Assembly (NCBI GenBank): GCA_964591605.1
Contig: CAZQEN010000036.1
Span: forward strand, 1-33,245
Reading direction: 5' to 3'
DNA length: 33,245 nucleotides
Origin: CAYLLT01 sp964591605
Lineage (GTDB): Bacteria; Planctomycetota; Phycisphaerae; UBA1845; PWPN01
The position numbers and the translations under genes were made by a program. The notes beneath the pieces were generated by a model. That model did no database searches, was not told where the DNA came from, and saw only the letters and a program-made list of their open reading frames with translations. This document shows, in pieces, positions 8,330 through 16,372 of this stretch (positions are counted from its first letter, which is position 1; each line of letters opens with the position of its first letter).

Positions 8330-9310
8330 ATGCACGCCAGCCTGTTTCTACTCACGTGTCTTGTGGGACCGGCGCAGTCCAGAGATCTGGCCTTCCACGC
8401 CGCGGCCGACCGGAAAGACCTGTTCAGCTTCGAGACGGGCGCCCTGAAAGGGGCGTTTCTGGCCACGGACCAATGGGAGGGGATCGTCTCCTGCGTCGAT
8501 CTGAAGACGGGCAAGGAGATGACGCGGGGGAACAACGCGCTGGGGCTGTTCCACCTGTACCGGCTGCTGTCGAGGAACAAGCGATGGGGGGACACGATCT
8601 GGTCGATGCCCAAGCGGGTCGAGCTGCGGGAGGACGGGTCGCTGCTGATCCGCTGGGCGCCGCAGGAGGATCGCCCGTTTGAGATCACCGCGGCGTATGT
8701 CTGGTCGGCGCCGGATACGCTCGATCTGCATGTCTCGCTGCGACTGACCGCGCCGACCGCCGCGCCTCAGACGGAGATGTTCATCGGCTCCTACTTGAAC
8801 GAAGAGATGCTTCCGCGGATGTATGTGAGGCCCGCACGCGCTCCTGTGGGGGCAAAGGGCGAGTTCGTGGCGGTGAAGGGCACACCGCTGCTGCTGGGGA
8901 CTTACTGCATGTTCCCGCGCGACCTGCAGGCGGCGCAGCTCATCTACGACGGGCGGTGGCTGCAGGGCAAGAATCCGGTGGACTGGTCGGTGAGCCGTTA
9001 CATGGGTGCACCGCTGGGGCTTCAGCACGATTTCAAGGCGGATCGCGACGTGCTGCTGATGGCGGATCCCGAGGCCTGCTTCGCGGTGGCGATGTCGTAT
9101 CACCTGGATCCGCCGGATGGCGTGGCGTCGCACCGTTCGACGTATTTCTCGCTGTTCGGAGGCGATCTGAGCCCGGACCAGGCCGTGAGCGGCCGTCTCC
9201 GGGCGGTGATCGGCGGGCCGTTCAATGCCGAGCAGGCGCTGGCACGATACGAGGCCTTTCTGCGGGATATCGGCGGCGCGGCCACCCGCGCTGCAGCGGA
9301 CAAACCGTGA
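8330..9310 (+). CDS. Secreted protein of unknown function
   Basis: The protein has 326 residues. Two ATG codons are possible; 8330 is preferred over 8324 because GGAG (8320-8323) is then 6 bases upstream instead of adjacent. A short signal peptide is likely (MHASLFLLTCLVGPAQS). The body reads as alternating beta strands with aromatic residues (DQWEGIVSCVDLKTGKEM, LLIRWAPQEDRPFEITAAYVW, LDLHVSLRLTAPTA), which would suit a beta-sandwich or mutarotase-like carbohydrate fold, but this is a guess from residue pattern. No catalytic motif is recognised. It is convergent with the TPR gene, with only 13 bases between stops. Confidence 0.7.
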   Translation: MHASLFLLTCLVGPAQSRDLAFHAAADRKDLFSFETGALKGAFLATDQWEGIVSCVDLKTGKEMTRGNNALGLFHLYRLLSRNKRWGDTIWSMPKRVELREDGSLLIRWAPQEDRPFEITAAYVWSAPDTLDLHVSLRLTAPTAAPQTEMFIGSYLNEEMLPRMYVRPARAPVGAKGEFVAVKGTPLLLGTYCMFPRDLQAAQLIYDGRWLQGKNPVDWSVSRYMGAPLGLQHDFKADRDVLLMADPEACFAVAMSYHLDPPDGVASHRSTYFSLFGGDLSPDQAVSGRLRAVIGGPFNAEQALARYEAFLRDIGGAATRAAADKP

Positions 9311-9323
9311 GGTGCGGAGGATT

Positions 9324-10925
9324 CTAATTCCAGCGCCAGGGGGTTTCAGAAGCTGAATCAGGTGATTGGAGTGAGATGGCCGGACGGAGGGAGCGGACGC
9401 GGCTGGCGAGCGTCGCGGCCTCAGCGTAGAAGCAGTGTCGCTCGAGCCAGGAGACATAGTCCGCCAGGTCGCCGGCCATGGCGGTGCGGTCGGGGTCGTC
9501 GGCGCAGTCCAGCAGACCCAGGAAACGGTCGAGGTATTCCTGGGCCCGCTCGAATCGGCCGAGATGACTGTTGAGCCACAGCAACTGGCTCAGGTTTCCC
9601 GCGAGCGAGAGATGATCGGGGCCGTGGATGGCTTCGCGCACGCCGAGCATCCGTTGGCAGACCGCCTCGGCGTCCCCGGTCGCACCGGAGCGGTGCAGCG
9701 TGATGGCCAGTTGCTGCAGCGTCATGACGTATGATTCGGACTTCTCCTGCCCCAGCCGCTCGTGGACGGCGAGCGATTGCTTCAGCAGCGTCGCCGCAGT
9801 TCGATGTCGGCCGCGTCTCATGTGGAGGCCGGCCAGACCAAACAGCGCCGCGTGGAGGCTGTCGTCTTCCGGCAACTGGCCGTTGTCGTACAGCGCCACG
9901 CACTGATTGAGCAGCGATTCGGCCTCGGGCACCTGGTCGCGGCACATGGGCAGACGGGCGAGGGCACACAAGGCGCGGGCTTTCATGGCGGCGTCGGCGG
10001 GGCCGCAGCAATCGAGAGTCTCGCGCCAGCGGCGCTGCACCTCGTCGACCTCTTCATACCGCTTCTGGTCGAGCAGGACTCCCGCCAGTTTGAGGTCCGC
10101 ATAGAGTACATCGAGCCAGGCCACGTTGTCCGCAGCGGCCAGCAGTTCGCAGGCCTGGCGGGCGAGTGATTCGGCTTCGCAAGGCTCGCCCTGGCCTCGT
10201 TTCGCATCACACAGCCGCCCGAGGATCGCCGCCTGAACGCCGGCCCCGGCGGATGGCCCGGCTTTCCGCAGAGCGAGCCGCAGCACCTTCTCCTCCTGCG
10301 GGTGGTCGCCCCGCGCCGCCCAGTGTTCGGCCACCTCCAGAAGCGTCTCCCAGGAGAGGTCGCCCGAGGCCATCGGCGGCGGCTCGCGAAACGTGGTTGA
10401 GCTCCGGATCGCCGGTGAGCCAGACGGCCGTCGGGCCGGTGCCCTGCCTTTCCTGTTCATCAGGGTGAAGGCGATCAGCATGCCGATCACGCCGGCGGGG
10501 ATGCCAGAGAAGGGTTCGGGCTGAGACACCGCGTTGCGCTCGCCGTGATCCCAGCGAGCCGGCCTCGCATAGGGTTCTTCATATCGGTGCTCCACCCGCC
10601 GACGCTCCTCGCTCAGCAGGCGGTGAGTCTCGGCGAACGGATCCGGCGCGGTCCACGTGGGAGTCGACTCCGGCTGACTGGCCGAGCCGCGGATTCGTCC
10701 GAGGAAGTCACCTGGAGCCCGAATGCGAAGCATGGGGGCATCGGTTCCGGGTCCGATCAGCCATTCACGGGCCGGGCGCTGCTGCAGGATCCACTCCAGG
10801 GAAGGTTTCACTTCCTGTCTGGACGGCCAGCGCAGCTCAGAAGAGCGGTCATCCACGACGGCGGCGAGTGCAGCGACTGGCTCCAGCAGAACCATCGTCA
10901 TGCCCAGCGCCAGGGCCCGGGGCAT
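9324..10925 (-). CDS. Membrane-anchored tetratricopeptide-repeat protein
   Basis: The protein has 533 residues from the ATG at 10925. The frame stays open 139 codons further up, but that stretch crosses the ATTTGAG-type array and looks non-coding. No strong ribosome binding site is visible; ATG at 10901 is an alternative. Residues about 5-24 are hydrophobic (signal or first membrane segment), about 25-135 a non-repeat region rich in proline and arginine, and 141-156 (GIPAGVIGMLIAFTLM) a membrane helix followed by positive NRKGRAPARR. From about residue 190 to the end there are helical TPR-type pairs (AAILGRLCDAKRGQGEPCEAESLARQ, SLHAALFGLAGLHMRRGRHRTAATLL and others), including the kinesin-light-chain-like spacing TLLKQSLAVHERLG. 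The topology suggests a periplasmic N-terminus and cytoplasmic TPR scaffold. Partners are unknown. Confidence 0.75.
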   Translation of the reverse strand: MPRALALGMTMVLLEPVAALAAVVDDRSSELRWPSRQEVKPSLEWILQQRPAREWLIGPGTDAPMLRIRAPGDFLGRIRGSASQPESTPTWTAPDPFAETHRLLSEERRRVEHRYEEPYARPARWDHGERNAVSQPEPFSGIPAGVIGMLIAFTLMNRKGRAPARRPSGSPAIRSSTTFREPPPMASGDLSWETLLEVAEHWAARGDHPQEEKVLRLALRKAGPSAGAGVQAAILGRLCDAKRGQGEPCEAESLARQACELLAAADNVAWLDVLYADLKLAGVLLDQKRYEEVDEVQRRWRETLDCCGPADAAMKARALCALARLPMCRDQVPEAESLLNQCVALYDNGQLPEDDSLHAALFGLAGLHMRRGRHRTAATLLKQSLAVHERLGQEKSESYVMTLQQLAITLHRSGATGDAEAVCQRMLGVREAIHGPDHLSLAGNLSQLLWLNSHLGRFERAQEYLDRFLGLLDCADDPDRTAMAGDLADYVSWLERHCFYAEAATLASRVRSLRPAISLQSPDSASETPWRWN

Positions 10926-11009
10926 CCCGGGGAGTCCGCTGCCCGCAACCCATGATAAAACCCTCAGGCAGAGGTGAGGAGGTCTGCCACGGGCGTTACG
11001 CGCAAACGG

Positions 11010-11037
11010 ATTTGAGATCTGAAATTTGAGATTCGAG
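11010..11037. repeat. Period-7 tandem array, unit ATTTGAG
   Basis: Four consecutive units: ATTTGAG, ATCTGAA, ATTTGAG, ATTCGAG. It is intergenic and AT-rich against a GC-rich background. Confidence 0.7.
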
Positions 11038-11106
11038 ATGACGTCGCCGCGGAGATTGGCGCAGGGCGCGAAGAACCTGAACATCGGTGATGCAGAGCTC
11101 TCAGGC

Positions 11107-11134
11107 CTCAGAGCTGAGATTGCAGATTTCAGAG
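11107..11134. repeat. Period-7 tandem array, unit like CTCAGAG/TGCAGAT
   Basis: Four degenerate units in register: CTCAGAG, CTGAGAT, TGCAGAT, TTCAGAG. It lies 70 bases from the ATTTGAG array and resembles it with C for T changes, so the two may share origin. Confidence 0.5.
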
Positions 11135-11406
11135 TGAGCGTCATCTGCCGGAGACCCTGCCACAAGGGCAAGAAGTATTGCGTTTGCAGTACGGAGTCTC
11201 TCGCGCGAGACCGCCACGCGGCCGATAACGGATAACCAGCGTCACTGCGCGATGAACCCATCAATAATAGCGGGGAGAGTCGATCGTCAAGATGTGTTGG
11301 GCCAGACAGACGCATGCATCGCGACGCTGCGGGTAGTGTCAACCGACTGGCTTTCGGTCAGACGGATTTTCGTCAGGCTTCCGCGGACGTGGCAAGGCTT
11401 TTTATG

Positions 11407-11419
11407 TGACTTAATGTCA
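11407..11419. promoter_or_regulatory. Possible operator palindrome upstream of the GspE-type gene
   Basis: TGAC-TTAAT-GTCA is a perfect 4-bp inverted repeat around a 5-base centre in an AT-rich patch 160 bases before the GTG start. It may be a regulator site or part of a promoter. No -35/-10 pair could be fixed. Confidence 0.15.
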
Positions 11420-11578
11420 TTCTTCAAAAACAGTTACATACACACTCCCCCGAATCCAGCCGAGCGAGACGTAACTGCAACCCCCGCACCGCAAATGGGT
11501 AAAAGGACAAGCGGGGACGGTGCGCACGGAGGGGTCTGGGCGACGCTGCCGCAGGTCGGTTGACGCGGGAGATGACGA

Positions 11579-13261
11579 GTGAGCGTTGGCGAAATCCTTC
11601 TGGAACAGGGCAAAATCACGGCCGAGCACCTGCAGGCTGCCCTGGCCGCTCGCAAGAGCCCATATGACCGGATCGATCGGATTCTGGTGAAAATGGGATT
11701 CATCGAGGAGCGCGAGGTTCTGCGGGTCCTCGGGCAGCAGATGAGCATCCCGGTCGTTGACCTTTCCGAGATTCAGGTCGACGTGAACCTGCTGAAAGAG
11801 ATGCCCGCGAAGCTGATCCACAAGCGCGGGCTGATCCCGATCGAAAAAGTGAACGGCAGCCTCCGCGTGGCGACGGCCGACCCGTACGACATCACCGCGT
11901 TCGATGACCTGCGGATGCAGACCGGGCTGAAGATCGAGCCGGTGCTCGCGAGCGAGTCCGAGATTCAGCGGCTCATCCGGCAGCATTTCGGGGTGGGCGG
12001 CTCCACCATCGACGAGATGATGGAGGAGCAGCAGGACAGCGACGTCGAGCTGCTCAGCGAGTCGGTCGACGAGAACGGCGACCTGCTCGAGCTGGCGCAG
12101 GAAGCGACCGTCGTCAAGCTCGTCAACGAGATCCTGACGGAGGCCGTTCGCGACCACGCGAGCGACATTCACATCGAGCCGGCCGAGCATGACCTCAAGA
12201 TCCGCTACCGCATCGACGGTGTGCTGCACCACACGCCGGTGTCGCCGCAGATCCGGCGGTTCCAGGCGGCGATCATCAGCCGCATCAAGATCATGAGCAA
12301 CCTGAACATCGCCGAGAAGCGGCTCCCGCAGGACGGGGGCTTCAAGGCGAGGATTCACGGGCGCGAGATCGACTTCCGTGTGTCGGTAATTCCCACCGGC
12401 TACGGTGAAGGCGTCGTGCTGCGTATCCTTGACCGCCAGTCGATCAACCTCACGCTCGAGCAGCTCGGCATGGCGGGCGACGTGCTCAGCCGGTTCATGA
12501 ATCTGATCACCATGCCGCACGGGATCATCCTGGTGACCGGCCCGACCGGCAGCGGTAAGACGACGACGCTGTACGCGGCGCTCAACAAGATCGTCAACGA
12601 GGAGATCAAGATCCTGACCGTGGAGGATCCGATCGAGTACTACCTCGACGGCATCCAGCAGGTGCAGGTGAGCGAGAAGATCGGGCTCAATTTCGCGCGG
12701 GCGCTGCGGTCGTTCCTGCGTCACGACCCGGACGTGATCCTGGTGGGCGAGATTCGCGACCGAGAGACGGCCGAGGTGGCGATCAACGCGTCACTGACCG
12801 GCCATCTGGTGTTCAGCACGCTGCACACGAACGACTCGGCGGGTGCGACGACCCGTCTGCTCGACATGGGCGTGGAGCCGTTCCTGGTGTCGAGCTCAGT
12901 CGAGGGGATTCTCGCTCAGCGGCTGGTGCGCACCATCTGCAAGTACTGCAAGGAACCCTACGAACCCGACCGGGCCGCCCTGCCGCCGGATTTCGAGCTG
13001 GCCCCGGGCGCCCCGCTGTATCGCGGCCGGGGCTGCCGGGAGTGCCGCAACATCGGGTTCAAGGGGCGGCTGGGCATCTACGAGCTGCTGCTCATGAACG
13101 ACGACATCCGCGAACTGGTCGTGCAGCGTGCCTCGGCCGGCCGCATTCAGCAGGCCTCCCTCAAGCACGGTCTCGTGCTGCTCCGCGAAGACGGCTGGGA
13201 CAAGGTCCGCCAGGGCATCACCACCTGCGAGGAAGTCCTCCGCGTCGCCAAAGCATCGTGA
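11579..13261 (+). CDS. GspE/PilB-type secretion or pilus assembly ATPase
   Basis: The protein has 560 residues. The GTG at 11579 has GGGAGA about 7 bases upstream and begins the family-type N-terminus (SVGEILLEQGKITAEHL). Residues about 1-150 are the MshEN/T2SSE N-terminal domain. The ATPase core has Walker A GPTGSGKTT (321-329), the Asp box around ILTVEDPIEYYLDG, Walker B VILVGEIRD (Glu391) and the His box HLVFSTLHTNDS. A tetracysteine zinc site, CKYC (454-457) and CREC (486-489), marks the GspE/PilB/PulE branch rather than retraction PilT. It powers type II secretion pseudopilus or type IV pilus extension at the inner membrane. No gspF/pilC, secretin or pilin gene is adjacent, so the choice between GspE and PilB is open. 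Confidence 0.93.
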   Translation: MSVGEILLEQGKITAEHLQAALAARKSPYDRIDRILVKMGFIEEREVLRVLGQQMSIPVVDLSEIQVDVNLLKEMPAKLIHKRGLIPIEKVNGSLRVATADPYDITAFDDLRMQTGLKIEPVLASESEIQRLIRQHFGVGGSTIDEMMEEQQDSDVELLSESVDENGDLLELAQEATVVKLVNEILTEAVRDHASDIHIEPAEHDLKIRYRIDGVLHHTPVSPQIRRFQAAIISRIKIMSNLNIAEKRLPQDGGFKARIHGREIDFRVSVIPTGYGEGVVLRILDRQSINLTLEQLGMAGDVLSRFMNLITMPHGIILVTGPTGSGKTTTLYAALNKIVNEEIKILTVEDPIEYYLDGIQQVQVSEKIGLNFARALRSFLRHDPDVILVGEIRDRETAEVAINASLTGHLVFSTLHTNDSAGATTRLLDMGVEPFLVSSSVEGILAQRLVRTICKYCKEPYEPDRAALPPDFELAPGAPLYRGRGCRECRNIGFKGRLGIYELLLMNDDIRELVVQRASAGRIQQASLKHGLVLLREDGWDKVRQGITTCEEVLRVAKAS

Positions 13262-13368
13262 CGGCGCCCGAACCGCCAGCGAGGGGCTCGGCGAGAAGAC
13301 ATGCGCGCGTGTGATCGGCCTCGGTGACTGCTCTGGATAGAATACTTGGTCAGCTTTATGATAGTGAT

Positions 13369-13608
13369 ATGACCACCGAACGATTGAAGGATCTGCATGA
13401 GGCCCGTCCGTTCAGGCCCTTCGTTATCTGCCTGGCCGATGGCAGTCGTGTGCGTGTGACGCATCCTGAAGCCCTGGCCAGACGCGAAAACGCGAGAACC
13501 TTCGTTGTGCTCGACGCCAACGACCGGGCACATCATATCGACCTGCTCCTGGTGACCGATCTGATCGTGGGTCAATCGCCGCGCCCCGGAAGAAGGCCCA
13601 CCTCCTGA
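13369..13608 (+). CDS. Small conserved-looking protein of unknown function
   Basis: The protein has 79 residues from the ATG at 13369; an in-frame GTG at 13324 would add 15. Neither start has a clear ribosome binding site. The sequence (MTTERLKDLHEARPFRPF, LADGSRVRVTHPEALAR, RTFVVLDANDRAHHIDLLLV) fits a small beta-rich family I recall from planctomycetes, with an FRPF segment, a DG-x-HPE segment and a final LLLVTDL strand. No function is known to me. It follows the GspE-type gene by about 107 bases on the same strand. Confidence 0.6.
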   Translation: MTTERLKDLHEARPFRPFVICLADGSRVRVTHPEALARRENARTFVVLDANDRAHHIDLLLVTDLIVGQSPRPGRRPTS

Positions 13609-13770
13609 CAGAAGGAAGGCACTCACCCATCGGGCTGGATAACCACACCAGGAGATGCATGTGCGTTTCATGGGGCGGCGGGAGCCCGTGCGTGAAGGTG
13701 TGCCGCCTTCACTGGAGACCTCTTATGCCCTCTTCGCGGAGGTTCTGCCGGTCTGGCGGCGAGCCGTGCA

Positions 13771-15156
13771 CTACTGCGACAGGCAGGACGGGCTGGCCTG
13801 GACGTTGGGGCCGGACATGCAGCGCTCGAAGATGAGGTAGTCGTCCGCGTCGACATCTTCGTCGCCGTCGAGGCGGGCGCGCTCGCACTCCGGCAGCGGC
13901 GGCGGGGTGCTGGAGGGGGTCATACAGGCCTGGAAGCGGCCGAAATCGATCTGGTCAATGTCCCGGTCGTCGTCGAAATCGGGCAGCGGCACGCAGCCCC
14001 AGCCGTAGCGGCGATCCAGCTCGTCCCACAACTCCGGGCGGGTGCCGTCGTAATTGAGGGCCCACATGCCCACGCCCTGGAGGCCGCGGGTGTCGGCCAG
14101 GTCGTACTTGAGGCCCAGGCTGGCTGCGTCGTCGTACCAGACCTGGTGCCAGTCGGTGCCGTCATGCCAGCGGTACCAGGGGGTTTGCGAGACGGTGTCC
14201 CAGAGGAGTTCCCGGCCGGGCAGGTAGGCGTCGGTGGCGTCGTTGCGGAAGCGCGTCGAGCCGATGAAGCTGATCTTCGTGGATCGGGGGGCCGAGGTTT
14301 CCGTCGTCCAGTGGTGGCCGTAGTAGGGCAGACCGAGGATGAGTTTCTGCGGCGTGGTTGTGGTGACCGGTCCCCAGCGGGAGGACGAGTCCACGACGCT
14401 GGTGATGCTGCTGAGGGGGGCGTTGGCGCCGCTGGTGCTGCTCCAACTTCCGGCGAAGGCGTAGCCCATGATGAAGATGCCGTCGCAGGCGGCGGCGACG
14501 GCGGTGGTGTTGAGGCCGGTGGGGATGGCCGGGCCGGCGAACGTCACCTCGCAGCCGGGGATCTGGGACTTCAGGTACGTGTTGAGTTCGCTCAGAAACG
14601 TATGGAACGTGTTGCGCCAGGAGCCGGTGCCTTCGAAGTCGACGTTGAGGCCGTCGGCGTTGCCGGCGAGGATCTGGTTTTTCATGTTCACGAAGAAGTT
14701 GTTCTTGTAGGTCGCGTTGCCCATGAGCGTGGCAATCGCCGAATCATTGAACAGCGTCGTGCAGAGGATCACCTTGACGCCGTTCTGATGGGCGGCGTTG
14801 ATCGTGCTGGTCCACGAGCCCGGCCAGCCGCGATGGTTGGTGATGTTGCCGTTGCTGTTGACCTCCACGGAGAAGCAGGCGATGTGCGTGAGCAGGTTCC
14901 AGCGGATGTTGGCCGCGCTCTCCCAGTAGGGCAGATAACCGAAGATCGTCTTGCACGGGCGGGGCAGGGCGGCGTCCTGGAGCGAGAGGAGCGGGGCGGT
15001 CGAAGACGGGTCAGGCGCGCTCAACGCGGTTCTGGCGAGGGAGGAGGTTTGCCCCGACTCGAATTCGGCCTGGAAGCGGGCGTGCGGCGTGGCCTCCTGC
15101 GCCCAGGCGGGGAGACCTACCGCCATAACCATTGTGGTGACAAAGGTTAATCGCAC
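13771..15156 (-). CDS. Secreted GH18 glycoside hydrolase with dockerin-like tail
   Basis: The protein has 461 residues from a GTG at 15156, which begins a clean signal peptide (VRLTFVTTMVMAVGLPAWAQ). The upstream in-frame ATG at 15300 reads through the GTGAGAAA array and is rejected. From about residue 65 a GH18 TIM barrel is visible: TIFGYLPYWES, LTHIACFSVEVN, and the catalytic strand DGLNVDFEG at 168-176 with Glu175 as proton donor. The canonical DxxDxDxE here has Asn171 at the second Asp. Later strands include IFIMGYAFAG, LILGLPYYGHHW and GVGMWALNYDG. The C-terminal ~75 residues carry DFDDDRDIDQIDFGRFQAC and RLDGDEDVDADDYLIFERC, a paired EF-hand tail like that of the protein at 4828-5664. 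It probably hydrolyses chitin or peptidoglycan-type beta-1,4 GlcNAc linkages outside the cell. Confidence 0.9.
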   Translation of the reverse strand: MRLTFVTTMVMAVGLPAWAQEATPHARFQAEFESGQTSSLARTALSAPDPSSTAPLLSLQDAALPRPCKTIFGYLPYWESAANIRWNLLTHIACFSVEVNSNGNITNHRGWPGSWTSTINAAHQNGVKVILCTTLFNDSAIATLMGNATYKNNFFVNMKNQILAGNADGLNVDFEGTGSWRNTFHTFLSELNTYLKSQIPGCEVTFAGPAIPTGLNTTAVAAACDGIFIMGYAFAGSWSSTSGANAPLSSITSVVDSSSRWGPVTTTTPQKLILGLPYYGHHWTTETSAPRSTKISFIGSTRFRNDATDAYLPGRELLWDTVSQTPWYRWHDGTDWHQVWYDDAASLGLKYDLADTRGLQGVGMWALNYDGTRPELWDELDRRYGWGCVPLPDFDDDRDIDQIDFGRFQACMTPSSTPPPLPECERARLDGDEDVDADDYLIFERCMSGPNVQASPSCLSQ

Positions 15157-15240
15157 TGCTTCACCCGAACGAACCGAGAGACACTCCGCGGCTCCACAGG
15201 CATTATATAACCAAGTGCAGGCCGGCGGGAAGGATGAAGA

Positions 15241-15280
15241 GTGAGAAAGTGAGAAGGTGAGAAAGTGGGACGGTGAGAAA
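15241..15280. repeat. Period-8 tandem array, unit GTGAGAAA
   Basis: Five units in register: GTGAGAAA, GTGAGAAG, GTGAGAAA, GTGGGACG, GTGAGAAA, then a partial GTGA. It sits 85 bases upstream of the GH18 start and breaks the GC-rich background. Confidence 0.8.
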
Positions 15281-15404
15281 GTGATCAGGACCGGAGACAT
15301 CCCTCCCCATTGGCGGATGTACGTGGCGGTTCAGCCAGGCTTGTGGGGCTTCTACCGGCCCATCCGTGCGTTCCTCACCCCGCCTGCGGCGGGATCGGCC
15401 AAGC

Positions 15405-15524
15405 CCCCCGCCGCTGCGCGATGGGCCATGCGGCCCGCCACCGCTGCACGAGGGGCCATACAGTCCGCCGCCGCTGCGCGATGGGTCGCACGGCGCGCCG
15501 GTGCTGCGCGAGGGCCATACGGCT
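15405..15524. repeat. Four 30-bp tandem repeats
   Basis: Units begin at 15405, 15435, 15465 and 15495. Each carries the core CGCTGCGCGA-x-GGG (CTGCRCGA) followed by a CCATACGG-like segment. The period is a multiple of three, and no stop occurs in several frames. In one plus frame the repeat would encode decapeptides of the form PPPLRDGPCG. No convincing gene spans it. Confidence 0.75.
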
Positions 15525-15551
15525 GGCGGAGGGATGGTCAGACGGCCATTG

Positions 15552-16331
15552 TTACGCCGGGCTGGCAGCGCGGGCGGCGGTAAGGGCGGCGCGGGCGCCC
15601 TCGGCCATGAAGACCACGTCGACGCCCAGGGCGATGAGCGTGTAGCCGGCGGCGATGGCCTCGCGGATGTTGTCGGGGTTGGGGCGGACGACGTGTGTGC
15701 CGGCGGCGATGCCGTGCTTTCGGCAGGCGCCCAGATACTTCGCCAGGGCCGCCTTCATGTCGGGATGCTGGAGCTGGCCGGTGATGCCCATCGAGCCGCT
15801 CAGATCGAGCGGGCCGATGAATACGCCGTCAACGCCGTCGACGCGGAGGATGTCTTCGATGTTGGCGATCGCGTCCTTGTGCTCGATCTGCATGATCATG
15901 GCGATCGAGTCATTGGCGGCGGTGATGTACGGCTCGAAGCGCTCGCCGTAGGCGTTCGCGCGGCTGTAGCCGTAACCCCGCGTGCCGCGGGGTGGATACT
16001 TGGCCTCGCGGATGGCGGCGTCGGCCTCGGCGGCCGTCTTGACCATCGGGATGATCAGGCCGCGGGCGCCGGCATCGAGCGTGCGGTGGATCCAGATCGG
16101 ATCGTTGAGCGGCAGGCGTGCCACTGGTGTCGCGCCGGATGCGTCGATCGCGCGGAAGAGGTTGGCGAGCGATTCGAGATCGGTGACGCCGTGTTCAAGG
16201 TCGACGCAGACCCAGTCGTAGCCGGCGGTGCCGTGGATTTCGGCGGCGGCGGGATGAGCGATTTGCAGCCAGCCGCCGAGCGTGACGCGCTTCTGGAGTA
16301 ATGCCTGTCGGAGTGGAAGTCGGTCGGTCAT
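15552..16331 (-). CDS. HpcH/HpaI family aldolase (2-keto-3-deoxy acid type)
   Basis: The protein has 259 residues, typical for the family. The ATG at 16331 has GGGAGAG about 8 bases upstream. Motifs: GWLQIAHPAAAEI (His26), WVCVDLEHG (44-48, His47 as general base), ATPVARLPLND, metal-binding Glu in IMQIEHKDA, and GVFIGPLDLSGSMG with the second metal-binding Asp. These class II aldolases use a divalent metal to split 2-keto-3-deoxy sugar acids or 4-hydroxy-2-oxo acids into pyruvate and an aldehyde in the cytoplasm. The exact substrate is not determinable; 2-dehydro-3-deoxyglucarate or a related acid would fit the sugar-acid context. It lies 41 bases after the 2-hydroxyacid dehydrogenase gene, so both are probably co-transcribed. 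Confidence 0.9.
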   Translation of the reverse strand: MTDRLPLRQALLQKRVTLGGWLQIAHPAAAEIHGTAGYDWVCVDLEHGVTDLESLANLFRAIDASGATPVARLPLNDPIWIHRTLDAGARGLIIPMVKTAAEADAAIREAKYPPRGTRGYGYSRANAYGERFEPYITAANDSIAMIMQIEHKDAIANIEDILRVDGVDGVFIGPLDLSGSMGITGQLQHPDMKAALAKYLGACRKHGIAAGTHVVRPNPDNIREAIAAGYTLIALGVDVVFMAEGARAALTAARAASPA

Positions 16332-16372
16332 GAGAGTCTCTCCCGTAGCGGCCGCCATGGTCGGACGCGCAC

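Larger units (their letters stand above)
10926..11578. other. Divergent intergenic region with two heptamer arrays
   Basis: The region lies between the TPR gene (-) and the GspE-type gene (+). It is locally AT-richer than the genes. It holds period-7 arrays at 11010-11037 and 11107-11134 and a TGAC-TTAAT-GTCA palindrome at 11407-11419. Open frames crossing it (for example the 5' extension of the TPR frame) look spurious. Confidence 0.45.
15157..15551. other. Repeat-rich intergenic region
   Basis: The region lies between the GH18 gene start (-) and the aldolase stop (-). It holds the period-8 array at 15241-15280 and four 30-bp tandem units at 15405-15524. AT-rich CATTATATAA at 15201-15210 may belong to the GH18 promoter. 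Several frames stay open through the 30-bp repeat, but no start has a ribosome binding site. Confidence 0.5.

Noticed and set aside
13655..13840. 61-codon plus-strand ORF with AGGAGA-like sequence before the ATG
   Set aside because: It overlaps the 3' end of the GH18 gene, has no recognisable similarity, and an alternative ATG in another frame uses the same site. Evidence is too thin.
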